Shown here: positions 17,039-26,094 of the stretch, piece by piece
How positions within the stretch are numbered: position 1 is the first letter of the stretch
Layout of the letters: the number at the start of each line of letters is the position of its first letter
Assembly (NCBI GenBank): GCA_024233835.1
Contig: JACKPC010000005.1
Coordinates: 124,001 to 188,000 of the forward strand
Reading direction: 5' to 3'
From: Leptospiraceae bacterium
GTDB lineage: Bacteria; Spirochaetota; Leptospiria; Leptospirales; Leptospiraceae
DNA length: 64,000 bases
Notes under the pieces: generated by a model
The model's input: only the letters and a program-made list of their open reading frames with translations
What the model was told of the DNA's origin: nothing
Databases searched by the model: none
Translations under genes and position numbers: made by a program

Positions 17039-18470
17039 GATACTACAATATGATGCCATTACTGGAATCTTTCGCCTGGACCGGACTATGGATATTTACG
17101 CATTCCGTCAGAATGCAACTTCAGTAAAAATGGAGCGCCTGGATGATTTTGATCCCAGGGAAAATTATTCTAATGAAAAAGTTCCCCTACCTCTTTTGCG
17201 CCATAGTTTTGGTGTTTCGGAAGGTGAGGTAGAAGATTATTCGAAATTGCATAACTATTCCGATATGAACGATAGAGAACGAGAAATTGCAGTTTGTCTG
17301 AATTCGGATGGAAGTATTCAAAATCTTGAATATAGGGGAATTAAGCTTCCTATCGGTAAAGAAAGCTACTCTCATGTAGTAGGCCCAATTCACGCAGGGA
17401 TTATTGAGCCGGGACACTTTCGTTTTTACGTTACCGGTGAAGTGATTCAAAAGCTTCATATCCGATTGGGATATCAGAAACGAGGTGTTTATTCTCTTTT
17501 AAAAAATAAGAAACCAATGCAGGCTATACCTATTGTCGAGGCTGTAGCCACAGATTCCTGCGCATCCTACAGCACCGCTCTTTCCGAAATTTATGAAAAA
17601 GCTTTTGATATAAAAGTTACAGATGAGACAAAACTCTGGAGAATTGTATTTAGAGAGTTAGAACGAATAGCCATTCATATCGGCGATATGGGGGCAGTTG
17701 CCGGTGATATAGGTTTTTATCCCCTTCTCGGGCTTTGCTCTACCGACAGAGGTGTTCCACTGGGTATTTTAGAAACTTTAACCGGATCTCGTTTTGCGAA
17801 GGGCTGTATTTATCCGGGGGAAGTTAAGCTCAATCGTAAATTAGAGAAATCTGATTTACCACTATTGAGTGACAATTTAAAGAAAGCCGAAAAACGTCTG
17901 GAGTCCCAGATTTTGCGAGCTCTACACTCCACCACTTTTAAAGAAAGGCTTCAGTCCTGCGGAACTATCAGTCGACACCAGGTATATAAAAATTCTTTTG
18001 TGGGGATGGCTGCACGTTGTACGGGAGTCGTTCAGGATCTTCGCTTATCTGAAAACATATACAATCAGGTAGGAATGACTCTATGGTTGGAAGACTATCG
18101 AGAAGAGTTGATGGGTGATGCTTGGTCCAGATTTTTCTTGCGTTATATTGAATTTAAAAATAGCTGTGAATTTCTTATCAATATATTACCTAAACTTGAT
18201 ATTTCTTCAGGAACTCGTGGTCGACCACTCTGCATGAAATATACAGAATGTGAACCCGGTCTTTATTATAGCTCAGTCGAAGGATGGAGAGGGCCGGTTC
18301 TTATCGCACTCGATTTGAATCAGGATACAAGCATTCGACAGGCTTACATTCGAGATCCTTCCGTGTTAAACTGGCATGCTCTTGAACTGGCAGTAAGAAA
18401 AGAATTGATTGGTGATTTTCCCTTGAATAATAAGTCTTTTAACCTGAGCTATGTGGGAGTTGATTTATGA
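17031..18470 (+). CDS. hyfG: NiFe-hydrogenase-like large subunit without metal ligands (Ehr type)
   Basis: 479 residues of the HyfG/NuoCD large-subunit family: an N-terminal NuoC-like part (to about 110), then a NuoD/large-subunit part starting at V-G-P-I-H-A-G-I-I-E-P-G-H-F. In active group 4 hydrogenases one C-x2-C pair follows P-I-V-E-R and another lies in D-P-C-x-x-C near the end. Here the first region reads P-I-V-E-A-V-A-T-D-S-C (residues 167-177) and the last reads S-F-N-L-S-Y-V-G-V-D-L, so at least three of the four nickel-ligand cysteines are gone. Hydrogen turnover is therefore not expected. The start at 17031 is set by GGAGG at 17018-17022, 8 bases upstream. It overlaps the next gene by four bases. 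Confidence 0.85.
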   Translation: MSKILQYDAITGIFRLDRTMDIYAFRQNATSVKMERLDDFDPRENYSNEKVPLPLLRHSFGVSEGEVEDYSKLHNYSDMNDREREIAVCLNSDGSIQNLEYRGIKLPIGKESYSHVVGPIHAGIIEPGHFRFYVTGEVIQKLHIRLGYQKRGVYSLLKNKKPMQAIPIVEAVATDSCASYSTALSEIYEKAFDIKVTDETKLWRIVFRELERIAIHIGDMGAVAGDIGFYPLLGLCSTDRGVPLGILETLTGSRFAKGCIYPGEVKLNRKLEKSDLPLLSDNLKKAEKRLESQILRALHSTTFKERLQSCGTISRHQVYKNSFVGMAARCTGVVQDLRLSENIYNQVGMTLWLEDYREELMGDAWSRFFLRYIEFKNSCEFLINILPKLDISSGTRGRPLCMKYTECEPGLYYSSVEGWRGPVLIALDLNQDTSIRQAYIRDPSVLNWHALELAVRKELIGDFPLNNKSFNLSYVGVDL

Positions 18471-19288
18471 TGAGTTTATATGAAATTGTTAATTTACTTA
18501 AAAAACATCAAACAATGGATTTTGATAAAGCTTCTCCTTTACATCCAAAAGCAAGGGGAATTCCGGTTCCAACAAAAGGGGAATGTTCTGCCTGTAAATC
18601 CTGTGAAGAATTTTGTCCTACAAAAGCTATACAGGTAAAAAGTGAAACTGAGATCCGACTTGATTATGGATCCTGTTTGCATTGTGGTCTATGTGTTGAG
18701 CTTTGTGAGGAAGCTAATCTACAAAATTCCGGATTGAACTACTCTTTTTCCTTTCATAAGGAAGAGTTAATTATCAATTTTAAAAATGCCGATTTCGAAG
18801 TACAGGATTTTCCGATCCCTGAAAATGTTAAACGTTTTCAGGAACTTACCCATAAACGGGGCTTTAATTATAGGGAAGTCGCAGCCTCAGGCAATGTGGG
18901 TGTTGAGTGTGAGTTGAGTGCCAGCTTTAATAATGTCTTTGATAGTGAAGGGCAGATGGTAAGAAATGTCGCCTCTCCTAAACATGCAGATGCTGTTGTC
19001 TTTTCGGGTCCTATCGGGAAAAATATGGAGGGTCCTTTGCATACTGCCTGGGAATGTATGCCTGAACCCAAGGCTTTGGTTGCAGCCGGGACAGAGGCCA
19101 TTTCGGGTGGGGTTTATACAAAAGGTAAGGAGCCTAAGACACCGGATTTATTTATCAGTGGAGATCCTCCCAGGCCGGATGTGATGATTAATGCTTTCCG
19201 TTACCTTATGGGAAAATTGAAATATTCTTTTCAACAGTCCTTAAAAGAACGCTTAAAAACAATGAAACCAGATCCATCTATTAAATAA
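18467..19288 (+). CDS. fused ferredoxin (HyfH-like) and small subunit (HyfI/NuoB-like) lacking the proximal-cluster cysteines
   Basis: 273 residues. Residues 40-50 and 70-80 hold two complete C-x2-C-x2-C-x3-C sets, enough for two [4Fe-4S] clusters as in HyfH. The C-terminal half aligns with HyfI/NuoB: S-P-K-H-A-D-A-V-V-F-S-G, then M-P-E-P-K-A-L-V-A-A-G-T-E-A-I-S-G-G, then I-S-G-D-P-P-R-P. The four proximal-cluster cysteines expected there are replaced: the first two positions read G-N-V-G (142-145), the third is Glu210 and the fourth is Asp233. A Cys at 148 is displaced from the usual spacing. It is the last gene of the operon. The electron path probably ends at the ferredoxin clusters. ATG codons at 18467 and 18470 are both possible starts. 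Confidence 0.85.
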   Translation: MMSLYEIVNLLKKHQTMDFDKASPLHPKARGIPVPTKGECSACKSCEEFCPTKAIQVKSETEIRLDYGSCLHCGLCVELCEEANLQNSGLNYSFSFHKEELIINFKNADFEVQDFPIPENVKRFQELTHKRGFNYREVAASGNVGVECELSASFNNVFDSEGQMVRNVASPKHADAVVFSGPIGKNMEGPLHTAWECMPEPKALVAAGTEAISGGVYTKGKEPKTPDLFISGDPPRPDVMINAFRYLMGKLKYSFQQSLKERLKTMKPDPSIK

Positions 19289-19310
19289 AAAGGCGAGTTG
19301 GAGAAAACCT

Positions 19311-21095
19311 TTGGATGGACTACGTTTTTTTTGGAGATTCACTCTAAGAACGGAACTTCTTACTTATGCCTTTTGGCCTTTTCATGCTGTTTATTTTGCT
19401 ATAGTTGGTGGAAATGTTCCGGGAGATAAGGTACTGCCGGTTTTCTTGATTGGTTTTGTTGTTTTTGCTGTTCCGGTTAGTTGTGTTTCTTCGATAATCC
19501 TTCGTTACCTGCTGTTACGTCCCGTGCTTCTTAAGTTGGATAAATCTAAGCATTTAAATGAAGAAGAAGCCTGTTCTATAATAGCCTATCCAAAGCTGGA
19601 AGGTTATATCAATATGTTTCGATGGATAATAGGCCCTCTCGCTTTTTATTTTGGATATTTCTTAACTTATGGCCATAATTGGATAGTAGCTCTTTCTACT
19701 TCATTAGTAACTGTTTATATGGTTCCATTTGTTTTTATCAGTAATTATATATATTCGGAATTAGAAATATGTTCCTGGATAAAAGATAAGAAATTTATCA
19801 TTACATCTTATCCTGAGAGTATACAGTTAAGTCAAAAAAGAAGACTTTTATTTTCTTTTTTTGCAATTTTTTGGATTCCGGTAGTAACTTTAACCTATTT
19901 CTTAATTTCTGTATATTATAATATACTTCAGATCTCTTATTTGCATATACATATAACTATAATAATTATTCTTATGGTTATCTATACTATAGTGTTTGCT
20001 CAAGCTATGGCCAGAACTTTTTATTTGAATTTGGATTCTATTAAAGATGGTATCTATTCTCTTTCGTTAGGTAAGCTTACAATAGATACGAGAAATTATA
20101 CAAATGATGAATTTGGTCAGATTACTTTAAAGATACAGGATTTATTAAAGAAGTTGAAAGATGTGATCGTTCGGATTAATGAGCAGTCTCATCAACTACG
20201 AATAGGATCCGAGAAAATTATTCAAAAAATGCAATATGCAATGCGTGTAATTGAAAATCAGGAGAAATCCTCGAGACAAATTGAAGATTCAGTACAGAAA
20301 ATTCATAATTTCAGCGAATATCTGGTTCAATCTTCAGAAATTCAAATTCAACTTTATAATAAAGCAATGAATACTCTGGATTCCTTGAAAACGAATCTGA
20401 ATGATTCAAAATTAGCTTCGAATGAGTCAAGAGAAAACATGATAGAGGTTGTAAAACGGTTTAAGGATATATTCGAAAAATCAAAAATAGCTACCCAGAA
20501 AATGAAAGAAATACAGAAAAGCTCTGATAATATTCAATATGCAATATCTCTCATAAAGGATATTGCTGAGCAGGTAAATTTACTTTCTTTAAATGCATCA
20601 ATTGAAGCGGCAAGGGCAGGTGATTCTGGAAAGGGATTTTCTGTGGTGGCCTCAGAAGTATCTAAACTTTCAGATAAAACACATCAAAATATAGAAATCA
20701 TCAGTAAAAATATGAAAGAATCTGAAAGTAAAGTGCAAAGTGGAGTTATATTGATTAATGAAACCTATTCGAATACAGAAATTGTAAATAGCCTAATACA
20801 TAGCAGTGCTGATAATATGGAACAAATAAATTCTATATCAGATTCCCAGACTGTATTGAGTGATGATTTGAAAGTGATGATGGAAGATTCGATGCGACAA
20901 TCAGAGAAAGTAGATAAGGATATTCAATCCCAGTTTGATTCTATAAAAAATGTATCTGAAAGTTTACAGTCAATTTTAGAAGAAACAGTAAAAATTGCTG
21001 AACTTTCCTGTGATATACAAAATCTTGCAAATACTTTTGAACAAATATCGGAAAAGCTTCGTACAGATGTATCCTTTTTTCAGTTAGAGGAATAA
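19311..21095 (+). CDS. methyl-accepting chemotaxis protein with multi-helix membrane sensor
   Basis: 594 residues. About six hydrophobic helices occupy residues 15-235 with no periplasmic sensory domain, followed by a HAMP-like segment (about 235-290) and a long coiled coil. The conserved signalling tip I-A-E-Q-V-N-L-L-S-L-N-A-S-I-E-A-A-R-A-G lies at about 418-437. It would transmit signals to CheA/CheW; the stimulus is unknown. Translation starts at TTG 19311, supported by GGAG at 19300-19303, 7 bases upstream; no in-frame ATG precedes the first membrane helix. It sits 22 bases after the Ehr-like operon and could be co-transcribed with it. If so, it might link motility to the energy state, which is speculation. 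Confidence 0.88.
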   Translation: MDGLRFFWRFTLRTELLTYAFWPFHAVYFAIVGGNVPGDKVLPVFLIGFVVFAVPVSCVSSIILRYLLLRPVLLKLDKSKHLNEEEACSIIAYPKLEGYINMFRWIIGPLAFYFGYFLTYGHNWIVALSTSLVTVYMVPFVFISNYIYSELEICSWIKDKKFIITSYPESIQLSQKRRLLFSFFAIFWIPVVTLTYFLISVYYNILQISYLHIHITIIIILMVIYTIVFAQAMARTFYLNLDSIKDGIYSLSLGKLTIDTRNYTNDEFGQITLKIQDLLKKLKDVIVRINEQSHQLRIGSEKIIQKMQYAMRVIENQEKSSRQIEDSVQKIHNFSEYLVQSSEIQIQLYNKAMNTLDSLKTNLNDSKLASNESRENMIEVVKRFKDIFEKSKIATQKMKEIQKSSDNIQYAISLIKDIAEQVNLLSLNASIEAARAGDSGKGFSVVASEVSKLSDKTHQNIEIISKNMKESESKVQSGVILINETYSNTEIVNSLIHSSADNMEQINSISDSQTVLSDDLKVMMEDSMRQSEKVDKDIQSQFDSIKNVSESLQSILEETVKIAELSCDIQNLANTFEQISEKLRTDVSFFQLEE

Positions 21096-21232
21096 AATAA
21101 AACTTAAGGAATAACTAAACAACTTATAGACAGTTAAAATCTTAATAACTGCCTGATTGAATTTATGAAGTCTATTCAAAAACTACTTGTATTTGACTTA
21201 CTTTCTGAAAGACTGGAGATTGGGGGGAAAAC

Positions 21233-22219
21233 ATGACTTCCTTTGAAAAGTTACCATCCGTTTTCGGAGAAAAAAATTCCTGTGAGAAATACCCGGGAAG
21301 ATACACCGGACGGCCATTTTCCATTGAAACAGCTCATATAGACAGTAAAGGCCTGATTCCCTATCGTTTTACCAGGAGGAAATCCTGGATCTATGGTTCT
21401 TTTATGGGAGACTCGTTTATTGTAAGTATGGCTATAGTGGATGCCGGGTATATTTCTACTGCATTTATTTATTTTTATTCTATGGATACAGGTAAATTTC
21501 ACGAAGAAAAGGCAGTTTTACCCTTCGGCTTTGCCTCCGATTTTTCCCCTTCACTTTATACGGATTGGAAACTTACAGCAGCCCCCAAGCAATGGCTTAT
21601 ATCTCCTACAAAAAAAGGATTATTTTTTTGTTATGAAGGGGTAAGGCTTTTTGCTAATTTTACAATAAATTTTGAACAGGAAGGCTTGAATACAATTGCT
21701 CCTGTTAGGGGAGGGCTGTTTAATTATACATATAAAAATGTGGCATTAAGCTCGGAGGGGCAGTTCGTTTTTGATGGAAATCGTTATATGGCAAAGAATA
21801 AAAATGCGGCTATTGATTTTACTCTCGGTTATCCTCCTTCTCATACATTCTGGAACTGGGCCTGTCTAAGTGGTGAAACGGATAATGGAATGTTATTAGG
21901 GATAAATTTGGTTGGAGATTTTAATAACGGTTTGGAAAATTGCCTGTGGTTGGACTCCAAACCTATACCTTTGGGTCAGGCAGTTTTTTCTTATGAAAAA
22001 CCCATAGATAAAAATAAATTAAAACTGCATACAGAAGATAATATACTGGATATTACTTTTGAACCTATAGGAGCAAGAAGCGAAAATTTGGATCTACTTT
22101 TTATTAAAAGTCAATTTACTCAACCTTTTGGAATTTTTTCAGGTACCCTCAAACAGGGAGAGACGGAACATTTCATAAAAGGAAAGGGAGTTGTCGAAGA
22201 GCATTTTGCAGTATGGTAA
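21233..22219 (+). CDS. DUF2804 family protein
   Basis: 328 residues with no signal peptide or membrane helix, matching the overall pattern of DUF2804: K-G-L-I-P-Y-R-F-T-R-R-K-S-W near residue 36, an F-N-Y-T-Y-K segment, and the central block F-W-N-W-A-C-L-S-G near 215 followed by G-I-N-L-V-G-D-F-N-N-G. The family is mostly beta-strand and of unknown biochemical function; related AttH-like lipocalin folds bind lipids or isoprenoids, but that link is an inference. A strong GGGGGG ribosome site lies directly upstream. The next gene begins within 11 bases of its stop. Confidence 0.75.
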   Translation: MTSFEKLPSVFGEKNSCEKYPGRYTGRPFSIETAHIDSKGLIPYRFTRRKSWIYGSFMGDSFIVSMAIVDAGYISTAFIYFYSMDTGKFHEEKAVLPFGFASDFSPSLYTDWKLTAAPKQWLISPTKKGLFFCYEGVRLFANFTINFEQEGLNTIAPVRGGLFNYTYKNVALSSEGQFVFDGNRYMAKNKNAAIDFTLGYPPSHTFWNWACLSGETDNGMLLGINLVGDFNNGLENCLWLDSKPIPLGQAVFSYEKPIDKNKLKLHTEDNILDITFEPIGARSENLDLLFIKSQFTQPFGIFSGTLKQGETEHFIKGKGVVEEHFAVW

Positions 22220-22229
22220 GTTTTTTGTT

Positions 22230-23774
22230 ATGTGGAATCGGATATCTTTAAAGTTTCGCGTGTTATTAACTAGCTTCCTATTCATCGGAATGCTAATGGG
22301 GATCGATCGCTTACTTTTTTCGTATCTTTATTTTCAATTTCCAAATGAGCTGGAATGGGATACATCTCCCTGGTATAATTTTCTACACAAAATAAAACAG
22401 ATAAAATATTCTGAAGATAAAGGTATTGTAATAGCTGGAAGTTCTGTAGCTTTATTTTCTGCCTTACCAACAGAAATACAGGATACTTTAAACACTCCTG
22501 ACAACAAAAATTTTCGGGTAGATTTTTTTTCTCATGTAGCCATGACTCCTACTGATTTGTACTATTATTCAAACTGGCTAACAAAAACCGGAGCAAAGGT
22601 CGTGGTTTACTTATTTAATCCTGCTGACCTACAGTTTGATCATTTTTTAAAAGAAACACCTGAACTATGCCCTTTAGAGTTATATATTCAAAATGGAGAA
22701 CCTCAATTTTCAGAAGAGGATCGTTTGCGTGCTTATGTAAATCGGGTACCTACCAGAGTTTATTATCCCTTTGCCTTCTTGTTAGATAATTGGAAAAGTT
22801 TGGATAGAAAAGATGTATTCCAGTTAACAACAAAAAGTTTTCTTCATATAAATGCTTACAGAACATTTTTAGCAGATCCTTTTGATGCTTATTTTGAACG
22901 ACATCTGCGGAGTCAAAGAAGATACCATAACTATACAGGCGTAATTCCAAAAGAAGGGATTTGGCGAAAAGGTTGGACCCCTGAAAGCTTCAGTCTTATA
23001 TGTGAAAAAAAAGAAGAACAACTTGATGAGATGCTTTTTTTTCAAAAGCCGGACATGAAAATAAAAATTTTCAATAAGGAAAAAATTTTATTTGATAAGG
23101 TCTTTCATAAAGCCGGTTGGCACAGGATATCATTTCGTTTACCCTCTGATAGAGTGTTGCATTTTACTGTGACACCGAACATCTCTTCTAAACTGGTAGA
23201 TCCGAAAGAATATGGTAAGGAATATTTTTATGGAATTCGTCTTTCTCAAAATTTTTGTAAAACCAAATTGGAGCGTAATATCTCTTATTTAAGAACAGAA
23301 GCCATTGACGAGCATAGATTTGAAGTTATGAGTAAGGAAGAATATGGGGAAGATTATCATTCTCGCTTATACAAAGATAATTGTAAAAGAGCAGAAACCT
23401 TAAGAATGAATCGAATTTATGTAGTCAAAAAAGCATTAAAAGACAGCCAATTTAAACCTTTTTCTGAAGTTCGAATGATTCAAAAAGTAGCACTGAAGTT
23501 AAAACAAAAGGGTATAAGGTTTATTATGATTAATAATCCGGAAAGTCCTCTGGAGCTAAAGCATTACAGAGAAGGACGCTGGTATCAGGGTTATTTGTCA
23601 TTTTTCCATAAATTAGAACAGGATGGATTAATACAATTCGAAGATCTCAGCCAATTTTTGACTGATGAAAGGGATTTTATTGATCCTCATCACCTTACTC
23701 TTCCGGCAGCACATAAAATGACAATAAAATATACGAATATTATAAAGAACAATTATACTAAATTATTAAAATAG
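22230..23774 (+). CDS. membrane-anchored SGNH/DltD-like protein
   Basis: 514 residues from ATG 22230 (a TTG at 22191 would overlap the previous gene by 29 bases). One N-terminal membrane helix (about 8-30) is followed by a soluble domain with I-V-I-A-G-S-S-V-A-L (about 68-77), which resembles the nucleophile block G-x-S of SGNH hydrolases. A late block F-I-D-P-H-H-L-T (about 481-488) matches the D-x-x-H catalytic pair. This suggests an acyl- or acetyl-ester enzyme acting outside the membrane, like DltD or AlgX-type proteins. The substrate is unknown and the family match is by motif only. It converges with the SRAP gene, overlapping by 9 bases. Confidence 0.55.
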   Translation: MWNRISLKFRVLLTSFLFIGMLMGIDRLLFSYLYFQFPNELEWDTSPWYNFLHKIKQIKYSEDKGIVIAGSSVALFSALPTEIQDTLNTPDNKNFRVDFFSHVAMTPTDLYYYSNWLTKTGAKVVVYLFNPADLQFDHFLKETPELCPLELYIQNGEPQFSEEDRLRAYVNRVPTRVYYPFAFLLDNWKSLDRKDVFQLTTKSFLHINAYRTFLADPFDAYFERHLRSQRRYHNYTGVIPKEGIWRKGWTPESFSLICEKKEEQLDEMLFFQKPDMKIKIFNKEKILFDKVFHKAGWHRISFRLPSDRVLHFTVTPNISSKLVDPKEYGKEYFYGIRLSQNFCKTKLERNISYLRTEAIDEHRFEVMSKEEYGEDYHSRLYKDNCKRAETLRMNRIYVVKKALKDSQFKPFSEVRMIQKVALKLKQKGIRFIMINNPESPLELKHYREGRWYQGYLSFFHKLEQDGLIQFEDLSQFLTDERDFIDPHHLTLPAAHKMTIKYTNIIKNNYTKLLK

Positions 23775-24398
23775 TCTGTTTTCTTCTGCTATTGCTTGTA
23801 AGCACCTTTCGTCTTCGTTCCTGCTCGAATTTACCAGAGGATTTGTTTTATAAAAAGAAAATTTTTTAGTCAAAGGGGTTTTTAAAATTTCTTCGATAGA
23901 TTCTGCTGATGAATTTGGCTCTAACCAGGTATTGAAAGAGTTATTTGAGATAAACTGAGGCATTCTTGAATGAATATGTTCTAAGTCGGGAGATGCTTCT
24001 CTGGTAAGAATGCAGACTTCTTCACCTTTCCAGATACCGGCTACAAATGAAAGATTATTCGGATGAATATAATAGGGAACTTTTGTATTCATTTCATTTT
24101 TCCACTCATACCAGCCATTCATGGGAATTAAACATCTTCTATAATGAATCGAATCTACAAAAGTTACTTTTTGGAAAACTGTTTCGGAACGAGCATTGAA
24201 AATAAGTCTCTTTCCTGAAGAAAAACCCCAGCTCAAATCTTTTAGTTCCGATTTTATTACATTACTAATTGTGATAATTTGAGTTCCGGGACTAATGTTG
24301 TAAGTTCTTCTTTTTTTTAAAGATAGATTATTTTTTAAATCAGGAAAGAGGAGTTCTAACTCTTTTGAAAGATATTTGTAAACGAATCTACCGCACAT
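23766..24398 (-). CDS. SRAP-domain abasic-site processing protein (YedK/HMCES)
   Basis: 210 residues. The invariant start M-C-G-R-F provides Cys2, which forms a covalent thiazolidine link with abasic sites in single-stranded DNA. Other family motifs are F-N-A-R-S-E-T-V (about 67-74), C-L-I-P-M-N-G-W-Y-E-W (about 90-100) with the catalytic Glu, and H-S-R-M-P near 143-147 with the catalytic His. Length is normal for bacterial YedK (about 220). The protein shields abasic sites during replication and repair. It lies 8 bases after a lipoprotein gene on the same strand; no functional tie is apparent. Confidence 0.92.
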   Translation of the reverse strand: MCGRFVYKYLSKELELLFPDLKNNLSLKKRRTYNISPGTQIITISNVIKSELKDLSWGFSSGKRLIFNARSETVFQKVTFVDSIHYRRCLIPMNGWYEWKNEMNTKVPYYIHPNNLSFVAGIWKGEEVCILTREASPDLEHIHSRMPQFISNNSFNTWLEPNSSAESIEEILKTPLTKKFSFYKTNPLVNSSRNEDERCLQAIAEENRLF

Positions 24399-24406
24399 AG
24401 ATAAAT

Positions 24407-24751
24407 TTATTCGTATATTTCTCCCACTATTTCAGTGCTTACCGGTGAGACTAAGAAACTGAGAGGAGGTAAGATATAAACCCATTTGGTAGTTTCCTTT
24501 TGAATTAAACGAATCTTGCTTGCTTTGTTCTTTTGGGCATATAGAGTAAATTGATTCAGTGTCTCTTCAAAATTAGCATCTCCCCATACAGGATAAATGC
24601 CAAAGACAAGATGAATTCCAACATTTAAAGTAGACTGGTAATATTTGGGCTTACCTTCCGGAGTTGATAGACTATTTGTTCTGATTGCTTTATTGGAAAT
24701 ACTACAATTTATTAAAAAAAGAGATAAGATTAAAAAAGATATTTTGTTCAT
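24407..24751 (-). CDS. small predicted lipoprotein
   Basis: 114 residues. The hydrophobic N-terminus ends in L-I-N-C at residues 13-16, a lipobox acceptable for spirochaetal lipoproteins, so lipidation at Cys16 is predicted. The remainder has a central hydrophobic stretch (G-I-H-L-V-F-G-I-Y-P-V-W-G) and a C-terminal one (I-L-P-P-L-S-F-L-V-S-P), giving a Bor-like or small envelope protein appearance. No family was recognised. It precedes the SRAP gene by 8 bases. Confidence 0.6.
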   Translation of the reverse strand: MNKISFLILSLFLINCSISNKAIRTNSLSTPEGKPKYYQSTLNVGIHLVFGIYPVWGDANFEETLNQFTLYAQKNKASKIRLIQKETTKWVYILPPLSFLVSPVSTEIVGEIYE

Positions 24752-24795
24752 AGAGTATACTATATTTCATCTTGAAGAATACTGTCAATGAAAGT

Positions 24796-25938
24796 TTATA
24801 GGGTAATTACTCGATTACGACCTTCATTTTTTGCGATGTATAAATATTCATCTACTCGGCTTAATAATTCTTTTAGATTTTCATTTTCAGTTATATTGGC
24901 TACTCCGAGACTAATGGTAGTTTTGATAGTATTAGGAGGAAAGATGCAATCCATGTTTTCTATTTCTTTTCGAATACGTTCAGCAACATCTCGTGCTTCA
25001 TCAATATTTGTTCCGGGCAATATAACTAAAAACTCTTCGCCTCCGTAGCGTCCTACTGAATCGTATTTCCTTAAACTTGATTGCAGAATATAAGCTACCG
25101 ATTGCAAAACCATATCACCTGCGATATGTCCGTAAGTATCGTTGATTTGTTTGAAATGATCTACATCACCCAGGATTACAGAGAAAGAAGTTTTTTTCCG
25201 TTCATATCTTGCCATTTCAGCTTCCATAAGTTCTATAATTTTTCCACGGTTGTATAGGCTGGTCAGGGGATCTGTAATTGCCATCTTTTCAAAAAGTTCT
25301 TTGTCATGAAGTAATTTCTCGTTAAGTTCCTGGAGTTTGAAGTTTTGTTCAGATGCTATGCGGTGTTCTCGTAAATAACTTCTAAGTAGAAGATCCAGGA
25401 TTAAAACGAGATAAACTGCTATAGAGATATAGGAGGCTATTAAGTCAAATAATTTCTCTTCTTCATTTTTGTAATCAACGATCATTTCAGGTATAAGATA
25501 GTGAGTCATATAGAGACAGGAAACCAGGGAGATATTTATAAGTGTTACAATGAGTTTATGAGAATCAATTACCAGAACAGAAAGAAATAAAATAATCATG
25601 AAGAAGAAAGCGTTTGCGGAATTAGAACCACCATTCCCAAACCAGGCTACGGTTGCGGTTGAATATAGAGTTATCAGAAACAAAAATGATGCAGTTCGAA
25701 TCTTTTTTTTGTAAACTCCGAACCAGATGATTGGAATCTGGAAAAAAAAAGCAAAAATAAAAAAAGCGATTACCCAGATAGGTAAGGAAATGATTAAGTT
25801 AATGATAATCCCAATAAACGTGAAAAAAAAGAAGCTAATGATTGAGATAATAAATACACGTTCTTTTAGAGTTTTCTCTTCGGTTAGTAACTTATGTATT
25901 AAGAAAAGATTGAATTTTCGTTTTGCCTGTTCGGACAT
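24796..25938 (-). CDS. membrane diguanylate cyclase (GGDEF)
   Basis: 380 residues from ATG 25938. Six hydrophobic helices (about 25-190) form a membrane sensor without a recognised ligand domain, then a GGDEF domain. The active-site motif is G-G-E-E-F. An intact inhibitory I-site R-K-Y-D lies five residues before it, so product inhibition by c-di-GMP is expected. The metal-binding D-V-D-H-F and S-L-G-V-A motifs are also present. The upstream in-frame TTG at 25977 overlaps the -35 box of a good promoter, so the ATG at 25938 is the real start and the mRNA would have almost no leader. Confidence 0.92.
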   Translation of the reverse strand: MSEQAKRKFNLFLIHKLLTEEKTLKERVFIISIISFFFFTFIGIIINLIISLPIWVIAFFIFAFFFQIPIIWFGVYKKKIRTASFLFLITLYSTATVAWFGNGGSNSANAFFFMIILFLSVLVIDSHKLIVTLINISLVSCLYMTHYLIPEMIVDYKNEEEKLFDLIASYISIAVYLVLILDLLLRSYLREHRIASEQNFKLQELNEKLLHDKELFEKMAITDPLTSLYNRGKIIELMEAEMARYERKKTSFSVILGDVDHFKQINDTYGHIAGDMVLQSVAYILQSSLRKYDSVGRYGGEEFLVILPGTNIDEARDVAERIRKEIENMDCIFPPNTIKTTISLGVANITENENLKELLSRVDEYLYIAKNEGRNRVITL

Positions 25939-25948
25939 TTTTAGGTGT

Positions 25949-25977
25949 AACTTATTTAAAATTATTATATTTGTCAA
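25949..25977 (-). promoter_or_regulatory. promoter of the diguanylate cyclase gene, nearly leaderless
   Basis: On the minus strand TTGACA (25977-25972) and TAAGTT (25954-25949) are 17 bases apart. Transcription would begin about 25942, only some four bases before the ATG at 25938, and no Shine-Dalgarno sequence is visible. Confidence 0.5.
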
Positions 25978-26094
25978 GTACTAAAATCCATCGCAATTTT
26001 AAGGAGCAAGAAAATTACCTACTGAGCGAAACCAGACTCGTAAGGAAAGTAAAAATATTATCCATGCATTTCCGGACAAATAAATAAACCTTCC

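Noticed and set aside
17031..18470. Functional [NiFe] hydrogenase or complex I catalytic subunit
   Set aside because: Ligand cysteines are replaced, and the gene order lacks the NADH module, so neither active role is supported.
21141..21161. Terminator after the first chemoreceptor (CAGTTA/TAACTG)
   Set aside because: Only a six-base A/T-rich stem without a T-tract; too weak to call.
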